Source: Solidesulfovibrio fructosivorans JJ]
Lineage (GTDB): Bacteria > Desulfobacterota > Desulfovibrionia > Desulfovibrionales > Desulfovibrionaceae
NCBI RefSeq assembly: GCF_000179555.1
Contig: NZ_AECZ01000014.1
Span: 1 to 64,000, forward strand
Reading direction: 5' to 3'
DNA length: 64,000 nucleotides
Part shown: one piece after another, positions 25,821 to 34,835 of the stretch
How the letters are laid out: every line of letters starts with the position of its first letter
Numbering within the stretch: the first letter of the stretch is position 1
Position numbers and translations under genes: made by a program
The notes under the pieces: model-generated
Database searches by the model: none
What the model was told of the DNA's origin: nothing
Seen by the model: only the letters and a program-made list of their open reading frames with translations

Positions 25821-26960
25821 CTACAGCATTTCCAGGAAGGCTTCGACGCGCGTGCGCAGTTGCTCGGTGTCGGCGTCGGCGTAGTCCGTCTCGATATGCA
25901 GCGTGGGCAGGTCGTGCGTGTCCCGCATGTGCGCGGCGACGATCGGCGCTTCCACGTTGTAGGTGTGGCAACAGTGCCAGGTGAGGTCGACCACGCCGTG
26001 GGGCCGCATCTCCCGGGTCAGGCGGTCGAGCAGTTCCAGCCTGCCCGCGTTCGGCGTCATGACCGAACAGGGAACGCGCAGGTAACGCCGGGCAATGGCC
26101 GCGAGCGGATCGCCTTCTTCCTCCACGAGGCGGTCGAAACTCTTGACGCCCGAACAGTTCTCGGCGGCGACCACCACCCCGCCGCTTTCCTCGATCAGGC
26201 GCACGAGCTTTTCCGAACCGCGTCCCGCCGGGCACCCCGTCAAAAGGATCCGCCTGGCCCCCGGGGGCGCGCACGACGCGCCGGAGGCGGCCAGACCGTC
26301 CAACTCCGCCAAAAGCTCCCGCAAGGTCGCGGCGTAGGCGTGGGGATCGGCGCTGAAGCCTCCGGCTTCGCTGACAAGCAGCATGTCCAGGCCGCCAAGC
26401 GGCACGCGGTCCCCGCGCGACGAGGAAAGCACCCGGAAAAGCAGGCGGCGCACCTCGTTCTGGGTGGCGATTTCCTCCCGCAACGCCTCATCCGTGATGA
26501 CGCGGCCGGTCGCCTCCTCCAAAAACGCCTTGAACCGGCGCACCTCGTGAAGCCAGTAGGCCTCCTGGGCTTCGCCCACGGTGGCCGGCAGGTGGATCAG
26601 GTGCAGGGGCTTTATCTTCCCCAGGTGCTCGTACATCTTTTTTTTGCCGTCGCAGGTGGTTTCGCCGACGAGCAGATCGGACGCGGCGAAATAGGGGCAG
26701 GTGTCCGTTGCCGCATAGCCGTAGCTGGACTTGATGAGCGGGCAGAGATTGGCCGGGAGGACCCGTTCGGCGGCGGGGATGGGGGCCTGCTTCTTGCCGC
26801 AAAGGCCCACCGGGATGGCCCCGGCGGCGCGCACCAGCTCCACCGGGGCATAGGTGCAGTAGATGCCGACCACGAGGGTCCCCGCGTCCTTGAGGGGCTC
26901 GATGTCCGCCAGGAACTTGTCCGCCAAACCGTCGAACCGCTCCATGATTTCCGCCCGCAT
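25821..26960 (-). CDS. Double-cubane cluster / 2-hydroxyacyl-CoA dehydratase D family protein
   Basis: 379 residues from the ATG at 26960, which has GGAGG five bases before it. The motifs GIYCTYAPVELVRAAGAIPVGLC, SSYGYAATDTCPYFAASDLLVGETTCDGKKKMYE and, near the end, LTWHCCHTYNVEA are those of the HgdB/double-cubane cluster protein family. Conserved cysteines bind Fe-S clusters and drive ATP-dependent low-potential reduction. The matching ATPase activator (HgdC-like) is not adjacent, so a partner must be elsewhere. The natural substrate of double-cubane proteins is generally unknown. Confidence 0.85.
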   Translation of the reverse strand: MRAEIMERFDGLADKFLADIEPLKDAGTLVVGIYCTYAPVELVRAAGAIPVGLCGKKQAPIPAAERVLPANLCPLIKSSYGYAATDTCPYFAASDLLVGETTCDGKKKMYEHLGKIKPLHLIHLPATVGEAQEAYWLHEVRRFKAFLEEATGRVITDEALREEIATQNEVRRLLFRVLSSSRGDRVPLGGLDMLLVSEAGGFSADPHAYAATLRELLAELDGLAASGASCAPPGARRILLTGCPAGRGSEKLVRLIEESGGVVVAAENCSGVKSFDRLVEEEGDPLAAIARRYLRVPCSVMTPNAGRLELLDRLTREMRPHGVVDLTWHCCHTYNVEAPIVAAHMRDTHDLPTLHIETDYADADTEQLRTRVEAFLEML

Positions 26961-27231
26961 GCCGCCTCCGGGAAAAAGTCGCATCGTGGCAAAGCGCCAC
27001 GCGCCTAGGCCGCCGAGTTTATGCCGGATGGGAGGCGCTGTACAATTTTAAATCCGTCCCAACGGCAAGGGCGATCCGGGAAGCCATGCCGCTTGTCCCC
27101 CTCTCCAAAACAGGCCAGCGCCAAATCGGGATGTCCGGCACCCCGTTTCGGGAGGAAGCGGCATCGGCGGGGTCAAAGGGATGCCGGCGGGCCAACCTTC
27201 CGCCACCTAATTCCATATGTTTTATTGATTC

Positions 27232-27341
27232 TTGACATACGAATTTTATTTCCATAACCAACGGTGTTACTTTTTTAAATTTTCAATACAAAACAGGCCA
27301 CTGATGTCACTTTCCATAGTTGTAATTTCCCACTCTATTAC
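27232..27341 (+). promoter_or_regulatory. Promoter and candidate operators of the TonB-receptor/metal operon
   Basis: TTGACA (27232-27237) is a perfect -35, and TAACCA starts 17 bases later. A dyad TAAC-N7-GTTA (27255-27269) overlaps the -10, and a second, GTAAT-N10-ATTAC (27322-27341), lies between promoter and gene. Either could bind a metal regulator of the Fur/Zur class, but neither matches a consensus I know well enough to name. The rest of the 396-bp gap (26961-27231) is GC-rich with no gene. The stretch after 27205 is markedly AT-rich. Confidence 0.5.
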
Positions 27342-27356
27342 CCGAAAGGAGCGAGC

Positions 27357-29351
27357 ATGATTCCCCGTCGTTTCTCCCGAGCCGCCCTTCTTGCACTTGG
27401 CCTCGCCTTCGCCGCCTCGCCATCGCTTGCAGCCGATCCCCAAACAACGGAGAATTCAGGCGAGGCCATGCTCGAGGAAGTCAATGTCGTCTCCTCGCCC
27501 ATCATCGAAGGCAACAGGGTGGACAGCTTCGCCAATGAAACGACGACCGTCACCAAAGAGCAGATATGGGACCTCAATGCGCCCGACCTGACCTCGGCCC
27601 TGCGCCGCACCCCCGGCGTGACGATCTCCCGCTTTGACAACATCGGTTCCTTCGGAGGGGCGGAAGGCGGCGCGATTTTCATCCGGGGCAAGGGGGCCAG
27701 CCGGCCCGGCGCGGAAATTTCGGTCATGATCGACGGCGCGCCGGCCTATATTTCGGTCTGGGACCATCCGCTGCTGGACTATCTGTCCGTGGACCCGGCC
27801 GCCGCCGTCACCGTGTACAAGAGCCCGCAGCCCATGAACTTCGGCAACGGTCTGGCCGCCGTGGACATGACCCCCAAACGTATGGACCACGAAGGATTCT
27901 CCTCCCGGGTCACGGCCCAGTACGGCTCCTACAACACCTCGCAGGAAACGGCGGAAACGGGCGGCAAGATCGGCCGCTTCGACTACTACGCAGCCCAGAG
28001 CTACCGCTATTCCTCGGGCTCGCGGGCCATGTCCGACGGCATGCTGACAAGCTATTACGGCCGCCTGGGCTACGGCCTGACCGACAACTGGAACGCCCAC
28101 GCCACGGTGATCCGCACGGACAACTACGCCATGGATCCGGGGCCGGAAGGACAGCCGGAGGAGCGCGACGGGAAATACGTCACCCGCGATTGGCACATGG
28201 TGGCTACGCTCGCCAACACCTACGATTGCGCGGAGGGGACCCTCAAAGGCTATTGGAACAGGGGCGAAGGCAACTGGTTCAACCAGTCCGGCAAGGATAA
28301 CGACAACACGAACGATTCGGACCTGTACGGCGTGCGGGCCAAGGAAAAACTCCGTCTCTGGCAGGGCGGCGAGATCGCTTTCGGCGCGGACATGGACTGG
28401 ATCAGCGGCCAGGCGGAATTCACCACCGACCCCGAGCTGACCATCAATTCCCTGACGGACTGGTCGTTCACGCCGGGCGGGGTGACGCACTTCGACCGCA
28501 TGACCTGGTCCATCTTCTCGCCCTTTCTCGGCGTCTCCCAGATGATCGGCTCCAAGGAAGGCTTTTACGCCACGCCCTCGGCCGGGCTTCGCTACTACGG
28601 CCACAGCCAGTTCCAGTCGGAATGGTCGCCCCAGGCCGGCTTGCTGCTCGGTTACAAGGACCTGGAGCTGCACGGCACCTATTCCCGGGGCGTCAACTAT
28701 CCGGGACTCAACGTGGCGGTCTTCTCCCAAAACGTGATCTCCTCCCTGGGCCAGAACTGGCGCAGCCTCAAGGCCGAGACCATGGACCACTTCGAGGCGG
28801 GCGCGTCCTACAAATACGAAAACCTGCTCAGGTTCGACGTGACGGCCTTTTCCGACAACGGACACGACCGCTACGTGATGTATCCCTCCTCCGGGAGACC
28901 GACCGGGTTTGAAAATTACGGCTCCTACTCCATTTGGGGCCTGGAAACCACGGCGACCTACACCCCGGTCAAGGATCTGTCTTTCTTCGCCGGCTTAAAC
29001 GCCATGGGGCACACGCCGAAATACCTCCCCTACGTGCCGAACCTGAGCGTCAGCCTCGGCGCGAACTACCGCTTCCTCGAGCATTTCAAGATCGCCGCCG
29101 ACGCCCAGTACGTGGACGAGATGTACGTGCTTTCCGAAACCCGGCGCGTGGGCACGCGCAACACGGAAAAGGTGGACGGCTACTGGCTGGCCAACGCCAA
29201 GTTTTCCTATTTCTTCACCATCCCCAAACCCAAGGTCGAAACCGAACTCTTCGTGGCCGTGCAGAACCTGACCAACACCTTCTACAAATACAAGCCGGGC
29301 TACCCCATGCCCGCAACCGGCGTTTCGGCCGGCGTGGCCCTGACCTTCTAA
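27357..29351 (+). CDS. TonB-dependent outer-membrane receptor
   Basis: 664 residues. A signal peptide ends near SLAAD (about 25). A plug domain (about 45-170) follows with LTSALRRTPGVTISRF and IFIRGKG. Then comes a beta-barrel with alternating aromatic strands to the terminal ...VSAGVALTF, ending in phenylalanine as outer-membrane proteins do. GAGCGAGC precedes the ATG. It heads a seven-gene operon with two methyltransferases, a ZnuABC-like transporter and a TonB protein, so it probably imports a metal or metal chelate. The ligand cannot be read from sequence. Confidence 0.92.
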   Translation: MIPRRFSRAALLALGLAFAASPSLAADPQTTENSGEAMLEEVNVVSSPIIEGNRVDSFANETTTVTKEQIWDLNAPDLTSALRRTPGVTISRFDNIGSFGGAEGGAIFIRGKGASRPGAEISVMIDGAPAYISVWDHPLLDYLSVDPAAAVTVYKSPQPMNFGNGLAAVDMTPKRMDHEGFSSRVTAQYGSYNTSQETAETGGKIGRFDYYAAQSYRYSSGSRAMSDGMLTSYYGRLGYGLTDNWNAHATVIRTDNYAMDPGPEGQPEERDGKYVTRDWHMVATLANTYDCAEGTLKGYWNRGEGNWFNQSGKDNDNTNDSDLYGVRAKEKLRLWQGGEIAFGADMDWISGQAEFTTDPELTINSLTDWSFTPGGVTHFDRMTWSIFSPFLGVSQMIGSKEGFYATPSAGLRYYGHSQFQSEWSPQAGLLLGYKDLELHGTYSRGVNYPGLNVAVFSQNVISSLGQNWRSLKAETMDHFEAGASYKYENLLRFDVTAFSDNGHDRYVMYPSSGRPTGFENYGSYSIWGLETTATYTPVKDLSFFAGLNAMGHTPKYLPYVPNLSVSLGANYRFLEHFKIAADAQYVDEMYVLSETRRVGTRNTEKVDGYWLANAKFSYFFTIPKPKVETELFVAVQNLTNTFYKYKPGYPMPATGVSAGVALTF

Positions 29352-29365
29352 CCTCGGGAGGACAT

Positions 29366-30067
29366 ATGGAAGGAGCCGTTTCCACAGCCTTCGACCGCCG
29401 CGAGGTCTTTACCAAGCTCCGGGCGCATGACCGCATGTGCCATGTGGCGGCCTACGCCTGGCTGGAAGGATTTCTGGCCGGGCGGGGGCAAAACGGCGAC
29501 GGGCTGCGCCTGCTCGACCTCGGTTGCAACGATGCCCGCGACATGGTCCGCGTCCTGTCCGCCGGCGACGTGACCGCCTACACGGGCGTGGACACGGACA
29601 CGGATTGCCTTGCCGCCGCGTGGAAAAACCTCGCCGACAGCCCGGCCGCCGCGGACCTCGTCGCCGCCGACGGCCGGGAGATCCTGGCCGGCTTGCGCGA
29701 GGCCGTGGACGTCATCTGGATGGGGCTTTTGCTGCACCACTTCCCCCGGGAGGAGAAAGCCCGGCTTTTTGCCATGGCCAAAAACGCCCTGCGCCCAGGC
29801 GGGGAGCTCCTCACCCACGATCCCATGCCCGGCGACGGCGAAAGCGCCGAGGCCTTTCTGGCGCGCTACAACAGGGTGATCGAAGCCGGCTGGACCGAAC
29901 TGACGCCCGAGGAACGGCGCGTCCTTGTCGCGCATTGGAGTCGCCACGGGCGGCACGATTCGATCGATGTCGTGGAGCGGCTGGCCCGGGAAGCGGGATT
30001 TTCCAAGGTGGTCCGCCGCCGCCTGGACCCCGACGGCTTCTACGCGTTGTTGCGCTTCGCCGTCTGA
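29366..30067 (+). CDS. Class I SAM methyltransferase in metal-uptake operon
   Basis: 233 residues. Motif I is LRLLDLGCNDARDMVRVL, then GVDTDTDCL, and the post-motif is VIWMGLLLHHFPREEKARLF followed by LRPGGELLTHDP. GGGAGG precedes the ATG, 14 bases after the receptor stop. There is no family-specific domain to name the substrate. Its position between a TonB receptor and a metal ABC transporter suggests it modifies a metal-binding small molecule, but this is inference only. Confidence 0.78.
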   Translation: MEGAVSTAFDRREVFTKLRAHDRMCHVAAYAWLEGFLAGRGQNGDGLRLLDLGCNDARDMVRVLSAGDVTAYTGVDTDTDCLAAAWKNLADSPAAADLVAADGREILAGLREAVDVIWMGLLLHHFPREEKARLFAMAKNALRPGGELLTHDPMPGDGESAEAFLARYNRVIEAGWTELTPEERRVLVAHWSRHGRHDSIDVVERLAREAGFSKVVRRRLDPDGFYALLRFAV

Positions 30068-30093
30068 GCGGGCGCAAACGAGGAGAGAACACC

Positions 30094-30732
30094 ATGCGAA
30101 CGCAAAACGAGCCTGATCCCCGGGCCGCCTTCTTCAATGCCCGGGCCGTGAACTGGGAAGCCAACTGCTATCCGCCGCCGGTGCGGGAAAGGCTGCCCTC
30201 CCTGGTCGCGTCCTTCCACCTGCCGCCCGGAGCAACGGTTCTCGACATGGGCACCGGCCCGGGAACGCTGGTGCCCTATCTCCGCAAGGCCCTTGGCCCC
30301 TCCGGCAGGGTCTTTCCCTTCGACCTCTCCCTGGAGATGCTGCGGCAGGTCCGGTCCAAGCTCGGACCGGCCGATCCGCCGCCGGTTTTGGCCACGGCCA
30401 TGCGCCTGCCCTTTCGCGACGAGAGCTTCGACGCCGTGGTTTGCTTCGCCGCATTCCCCCATTTCGAGGACAAGGGCCGGGCCCTGTCGGAAATGGCCCG
30501 GGTGGCCAAGCCGGGAGCGACGGTCATCATCAGCCATTTGCTGAGCCGCGCCGAGTTGTTGGCCCACCACGGCACGCACAGCGCCGTGGCCGGCGACGCC
30601 CTGCCGGAGGAAACGGACATGCGGCAACTTTTCCTGCTCGCCGGCCTGCCCGATCCCGCCATCATCGACGCCCCCGGCCATTACCACGCCGTCTGCCGCA
30701 AGCCGGCCGGCACACCGGGAGGCCGGGCATGA
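30094..30732 (+). CDS. Second SAM methyltransferase (UbiE-like fold) in metal-uptake operon
   Basis: 212 residues. Motif I is ATVLDMGTGPGTLVPYL, then FPFDLSLEMLRQV, and the later motifs are FDAVVCFAAFPHF and AKPGATVIISHLL. It resembles the UbiE/COG2226 methyltransferase group. N-terminal AAFFNARAVNWE is common in that group. GAGGAGAG precedes the ATG. Its stop overlaps the ATG of the substrate-binding protein (ATGA), so it is translated together with the ABC transporter. It is not closely similar to the first methyltransferase, so the pair is not a recent duplication. Confidence 0.78.
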   Translation: MRTQNEPDPRAAFFNARAVNWEANCYPPPVRERLPSLVASFHLPPGATVLDMGTGPGTLVPYLRKALGPSGRVFPFDLSLEMLRQVRSKLGPADPPPVLATAMRLPFRDESFDAVVCFAAFPHFEDKGRALSEMARVAKPGATVIISHLLSRAELLAHHGTHSAVAGDALPEETDMRQLFLLAGLPDPAIIDAPGHYHAVCRKPAGTPGGRA

Positions 30733-31583
30733 CACGGCTTTCGCACGCCTTGCGCTGTCTCGCGTTCGCCTGCCTCTGCTTAGCCCCGCTCACGGCTTCG
30801 GCTCTGGCGCAAACGCAAGCAACGCCCATCGTCATCGCCGCCGGCACCACGCTGGTGGCGGACATCGTCGGCGACCTGGGCCGGGGATTCCTCACCGCCG
30901 CCCCCATCGTGCCCGCCGCTTCCTGTCCGGGGCACACCGACCTGCGCGCCTCGGATATGCGCACGCTCGCAAACGCCAAGGCCATCATCCTCCACGACTG
31001 GCAAACCCACTTTGACAGCGTCATGGGGCCGATCCGAAACGACCCGGCCCTCATCCCCAAAGTGCGTGTGGTCGCGGCCCCCGGCAACTGGATGGTGCCC
31101 GACCGCCAAAAAGCCGCTACCCTGGCCGTGGCCGGGATACTGGCCGCGATTGATCCGCCGCATGCCGCCCTCTACGAGAAACGGGCCAAGACGCGGGTGG
31201 CCGAGGTGGACAGGATCGCGGCCGCGCTCTCGGCCAAAGCCAAGCCGCTGGCGGGAATGCCGGTGATGGCCGACTGCCAGCAGGCGCCTTTTCTCCAATG
31301 GCTGGATTGCGATGTGGCCGCCCAATACGGCCGATTCGAGGAAAGCGGCCCGCAACAGCTGGCCCAGGCCGTGGCCAAGGCCAGGAACGCGAACGTCCGG
31401 CTCGTGGTCGACAACCTGCAAAGCTCGGGAGGTTCGGGCAAGACGTTCGCCGGGGACCTGGGCGCGGCATTTGTCGTGCTGAGCAACTTCCCGGGAGGAT
31501 TCCCCGACACCCCGACCTGGGCCGCAGCCGTGGCCGCCAACACGGACCGCTGCCTTGCCGCGCTCAAGCGTCATGGAAAATGA
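30729..31583 (+). CDS. ZnuA/TroA-type periplasmic metal-binding protein
   Basis: 284 residues with a signal peptide (cleavage after ALA, about 26). The fold is the cluster A-I metal SBP: IVIAAGTTLVADIVGDLG, GHTDLRASDMRTLANAKAIILHDW, then a long connecting helix with KRAKTRVAEVDRI and a C-terminal lobe. The first His ligand would be in CPGHTDL and the second in HDWQTHFD. It lacks the His-rich loop common in ZnuA, and one expected C-lobe ligand position reads DCQQ. Metal choice (Zn, Mn, Fe or a chelate) is open. Confidence 0.78.
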   Translation: MTRLSHALRCLAFACLCLAPLTASALAQTQATPIVIAAGTTLVADIVGDLGRGFLTAAPIVPAASCPGHTDLRASDMRTLANAKAIILHDWQTHFDSVMGPIRNDPALIPKVRVVAAPGNWMVPDRQKAATLAVAGILAAIDPPHAALYEKRAKTRVAEVDRIAAALSAKAKPLAGMPVMADCQQAPFLQWLDCDVAAQYGRFEESGPQQLAQAVAKARNANVRLVVDNLQSSGGSGKTFAGDLGAAFVVLSNFPGGFPDTPTWAAAVAANTDRCLAALKRHGK

Positions 31584-32352
31584 TGCCGCCCTTTCCCTGC
31601 GCGACGTCGTGGTCAAAAGGCGCGGTCGCGTCGTCTTGCGCATCGAGGCCCTGGATGTGGCCAAAGGCGGGGTGCTCGGCCTCATCGGCCCGAACGGGGC
31701 CGGCAAAAGCACGCTGCTTACCGCCATCTGCGGGATGTTGCGCCTGACATCCGGCGCGGTGCGGCTCTTCGGGAACAGGTTGACCGGCCCCGGCGCAAGC
31801 AAGGCAAGAAGGGATATCGCCCTGGTCATGCAGGCCCGGGATGCGGACCCGCGTCTGCCCATAAGCGTCCAGGAATCCGTCATGTCCGGCGGCTATGCCA
31901 AGCGCGGCTGGTTCAGGACGCCGGGCCGGGAACTCGCCCGCCGGGCATCGCAAATGCTGGAGCTTGTGGGCATCGGCCACTTGGCCGGCCGTCCCCTGGG
32001 GCAGCTTTCCGGGGGCGAACAACAACGCGCGGCCATTGCCAGGGCATTGGCCCAGGAGCCGCAGGTCCTGCTGCTTGACGAGCCCACGTCGGCGCTGGAC
32101 TGGCGCGCCCAGCGCGACATCCTCGGCTGCATCGCCGGGCTGCGCGACCGGCTCGGACTGACCGTGCTGCTGGCCACCCACGACCTCAACAGTCTGGAGA
32201 GCCTGTGCGACGAGGTGCTGTGCCTGGAATCCGGCCGTCCCCTCTGGCGCGGTCCGGCCCGGGAAGCCCTCGACGCCGACCGGCTCGGCCGACTCTACCG
32301 GGCCGAGGTGGCCGTGGTGTCCCACGCGGGCCGGCGCGTGGTGCTTTTTTGA
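31573..32352 (+). CDS. Metal ABC transporter ATPase (ZnuC-like)
   Basis: 259 residues. Walker A is GPNGAGKST, the signature LSGGEQQRAAIARAL, Walker B VLLLDEPTSALD, and the H-loop TVLLATHDL. It starts inside the last 11 bases of the binding-protein gene. Sequence plan is that of the ATPase of the zinc/manganese/iron family (ZnuC, TroB). It powers the permease encoded next. Confidence 0.92.
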   Translation: MENDAALSLRDVVVKRRGRVVLRIEALDVAKGGVLGLIGPNGAGKSTLLTAICGMLRLTSGAVRLFGNRLTGPGASKARRDIALVMQARDADPRLPISVQESVMSGGYAKRGWFRTPGRELARRASQMLELVGIGHLAGRPLGQLSGGEQQRAAIARALAQEPQVLLLDEPTSALDWRAQRDILGCIAGLRDRLGLTVLLATHDLNSLESLCDEVLCLESGRPLWRGPAREALDADRLGRLYRAEVAVVSHAGRRVVLF

Positions 32353-32361
32353 GGATTCGCC

Positions 32362-33186
32362 ATGGAAACTTTTTTGGATGCGGCGTTCATGCGCCATGCC
32401 GTTCTGGCCGGGTTGTTCGCCGGCGTGGCCTGCGCCGTGGCCGGCGTCTTCGCCGTGCTCATGCGCCTGACGTTCATCGGCGTCTGTCTGGCCCACGCCG
32501 CCTTTGCCGGCGGGCTCATGGGGCTGCTTTTCGGCTTGGACCCGCTCACGGGCGCGTTGGTAGCCAGCCTGGCGGCGGCCGCGATCATCGGCCCTGTGGC
32601 CGACCGGGGTGAGCTTTCCCCGGATACCGCCGTGGGCGTCGTGTTCTCGGCCATGCTCGGCCTGGCCATTTTCTGCCTGGGCCTGCTCCCTGGTCCCAAG
32701 ACGGCCGGCCTCAACCTCTTTTGGGGCAATATCCTGACGGTCAGCCCGCGCGACCTTTGGCTCCTCGGCGGGGTGGCCGTGACAGCGACCCTGCTCATCG
32801 TCGCCTTCTTCAAGGAGATCCAAGCCGTCGCCTGCCATCGCTGGATAGCCCGGGCCTGCGGCCTGCCGGCCACGGCCATTTTCTACGGCATCCTCTTTTT
32901 CACGGGCCTGACCGTCACGGCCTGCCTGCCGAGCATCGGCGGGCTTCTCGTTTACAGCCTGCTCATCAATCCGGCGGCGGCGGCCTACCAGCTCACCTAC
33001 CGCCTGGGACGCCTTTTCTTTTTGGCGGCGCTGTTCGGGGTCGTCTCCTGCGAGGGCGGCCTGTTCATCGCCTGGAAACTCGACGTGCCGGCCGGCGCGT
33101 CCATCGTCCTCGTGTCCAGCCTGATCTTCCTGGTCGCCGTGGCCTGCTCCCCCAAAAGAAAGGCCGGTTCCCGGGCCGAGGCATAG
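32362..33186 (+). CDS. Metal ABC transporter permease (ZnuB-like)
   Basis: 274 residues with about eight transmembrane helices of the ABC-3 family. The typical stretch is ACAVAGVFAVLMRLTFIGVCLAHAAFAGGLMG; later AVACHRWIARACGLPATAIFYGILFFTGLTVTACLPSIGGLL. It starts nine bases after the ATPase stop. Together with the binding protein and ATPase it makes a complete importer of the inner membrane. Confidence 0.92.
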   Translation: METFLDAAFMRHAVLAGLFAGVACAVAGVFAVLMRLTFIGVCLAHAAFAGGLMGLLFGLDPLTGALVASLAAAAIIGPVADRGELSPDTAVGVVFSAMLGLAIFCLGLLPGPKTAGLNLFWGNILTVSPRDLWLLGGVAVTATLLIVAFFKEIQAVACHRWIARACGLPATAIFYGILFFTGLTVTACLPSIGGLLVYSLLINPAAAAYQLTYRLGRLFFLAALFGVVSCEGGLFIAWKLDVPAGASIVLVSSLIFLVAVACSPKRKAGSRAEA

Positions 33187-33191
33187 CGCGC

Positions 33192-34124
33192 ATGCCAGGC
33201 GTCCCGCATGTCATGCCCGAGAGGCGGCAAACCACGACGTCCCGCCGCCATGCATCACAGGGATGGCTCTTGTCCCTGGCGTTCCATGCGGTCCTCATCC
33301 TCGGCCTTCTCGCCTGCCACCGCTTTCTTGTAGCCCACCCGGGAGGCGGCGGGGGTGGCAAGGGCGGTGGCGGTGGCGGGTCTGTCCTGGCTGTGGACCT
33401 TGCCGGATTGGGACCGGGGGATGCCGGTCCGCTTCCCGGCCCGGAAGCGGAAGCGACCGAAAGCGTGATGCGCCCGGCCGGGCAAACCGCCTCCGCCCCC
33501 CCCAAGCAAGAGCCCCCGGCGCGCGACCAGAAAAAGGCGCTGCCTGTCCTGGCGGCATCCGCCGCATCCACGGAAAAAACCAAGCCGAAACCGCGCCGTC
33601 CACCGAAAAGCCGGCGTCGCCGCGCGCCCGAGGCTACGCAGGCCCCCGCATCCGTATCAGGACAAAGGCCGGCGGGTTCCGGTTCGCACGACGCGCCCCA
33701 AGCGGGGCCGGAGGGAACCGGCCCGGGTATGACCGGAGGCGCGTCCGGCCAGGGCGGCGGGAAAGGCGGAGGCAGCGGCGGCGGGGAAGGACCGGCTGTC
33801 GGCGCCGGACGGGGCGCGGGTGAGGAAGGCGGCATGAGCCTGGCGGCGGTGGATGCAAAACCGAGAATCCTCCGCCAAGTCACGCCCGATTACCCTGCCG
33901 ATGCGCGCCGTCGCGGCATCGAAGGCCGGGTCGTCGCGCGGCTCCTGGTCACAGCCGATGGCGGCGTACGAAGTATCAGCATCGTTTCCGCAAAACCGCC
34001 GCAGGTCTTCGAGCACGCCGTCATCGCGGCTCTTGGACAATGGCGTTTTCACCCGGCCCGCTACAAAGGGCGCGAGGTGGCGACCTGGGTCATGCTGCCG
34101 GTCAAGTTCGATTTGAAGAACTGA
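33192..34124 (+). CDS. Dedicated TonB energy transducer with Gly-rich spacer
   Basis: 310 residues. An inner-membrane helix (about 24-45) is followed by a long periplasmic spacer and a TonB C-terminal domain with TPDYPADARRRGIEGRVVARL and LGQWRFHPARYKGREV. Most TonB spacers are Pro/Lys/Glu-rich. Here two Gly-rich runs (about residues 52-65 and 185-215), separated by a Pro/Lys/Arg stretch, replace much of it. Placed last in the operon, it presumably serves the receptor at 27357. ExbB/ExbD are not adjacent, so it must use those of another system. Confidence 0.85.
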   Translation: MPGVPHVMPERRQTTTSRRHASQGWLLSLAFHAVLILGLLACHRFLVAHPGGGGGGKGGGGGGSVLAVDLAGLGPGDAGPLPGPEAEATESVMRPAGQTASAPPKQEPPARDQKKALPVLAASAASTEKTKPKPRRPPKSRRRRAPEATQAPASVSGQRPAGSGSHDAPQAGPEGTGPGMTGGASGQGGGKGGGSGGGEGPAVGAGRGAGEEGGMSLAAVDAKPRILRQVTPDYPADARRRGIEGRVVARLLVTADGGVRSISIVSAKPPQVFEHAVIAALGQWRFHPARYKGREVATWVMLPVKFDLKN

Positions 34125-34131
34125 CGCAGGG

Positions 34132-34206
34132 CAAGGCGACAGAACACCGCCATGATTTTCAACGACCCGTTTCGCAATCGCCAACCCCGGTCCGGAGCCA
34201 GGAACA
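34132..34206 (-). pseudogene. Histidine-kinase ATPase fragment
   Basis: The minus strand encodes GSGPGLAIAKRVVENHGGVL, the G2 box and following helix of a HATPase domain (intact kinases read GLGLAIAKRIVE-HGG). Nothing of the rest of a kinase lies on either side. It is adjacent to other remnants (pcp, integrase), marking a decayed stretch 34.1-35.6 kb. Confidence 0.5.
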
Positions 34207-34441
34207 GACTCTGACACACATGCCCCACCGAAACCGCCTCCGAAGCGCCCCCTTTTCCCCGAGGAGGAAAAAGGGAAGAAGGTCCCCAGCGAGACAAGCA
34301 GCCCGGGCCAGACCGGATGACCTGCCCGGACTTCTTTCAAATGGGCCCTTCAGTTACTGAATTATTTGTTGGCCCTATTTTAGGGGGAGGGTTAACGTCA
34401 CGTTATCTCAAACCCGTCCCTGTTTCACTGGGAGCCATGAC

Positions 34442-34690
34442 ATGAACACAGTCCTCGTGACGGGCTTTGGCCCTTATTCCACGCGCCCCTGCGGGCCATG
34501 GTGCTGGCCATGCGCAGGGCCGGTTTCCCGGCGGACATCTCCGACGCGCCAGGCACGCTCATGTGCAACCACCTGATGTGCGGAGTGCTGCACCACATCG
34601 CGGCAAACGGGCTGCCCATCCGGGCCGGGTGGATCCACCTGCCCTCCCTGCACGAGGTGGCCGCCATGGAGCACGAGAAGGATGTTGATC
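34442..34690 (+). pseudogene. Broken pyroglutamyl-peptidase I gene
   Basis: The first part, MNTVLVTGFGPYSTRP, is the start of a pyrrolidone-carboxylate peptidase. About 15 codons on, the frame changes. The second frame from 34498 gives DISDAPGTLMCNHLMCGVLHH and IRAGWIHLPSLHEVAA, its C-terminal part with the catalytic Cys. About 100 residues in the middle, including the catalytic Glu, are missing. It is thus an internally deleted, frameshifted gene. Confidence 0.7.
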
Positions 34691-34835
34691 CCGTTGGCAG
34701 TTGTGAGGGGCGGTTTCAAAGGCGCATCCTGAGGCCACGGCCAGCTGGTGATGCACGCAGCGCCGGTCCGGTCGGTGCGGGACAGGCGTTCGCCCCTGTC
34801 GCTTCGTGATGCGCCCAAACAATCGGAGGATTATC

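Noticed and set aside
27040-27220. Cobalamin riboswitch before the TonB receptor
   Set aside because: The order and spacing of the conserved boxes do not fit on either strand, and the promoter lies downstream of this stretch.
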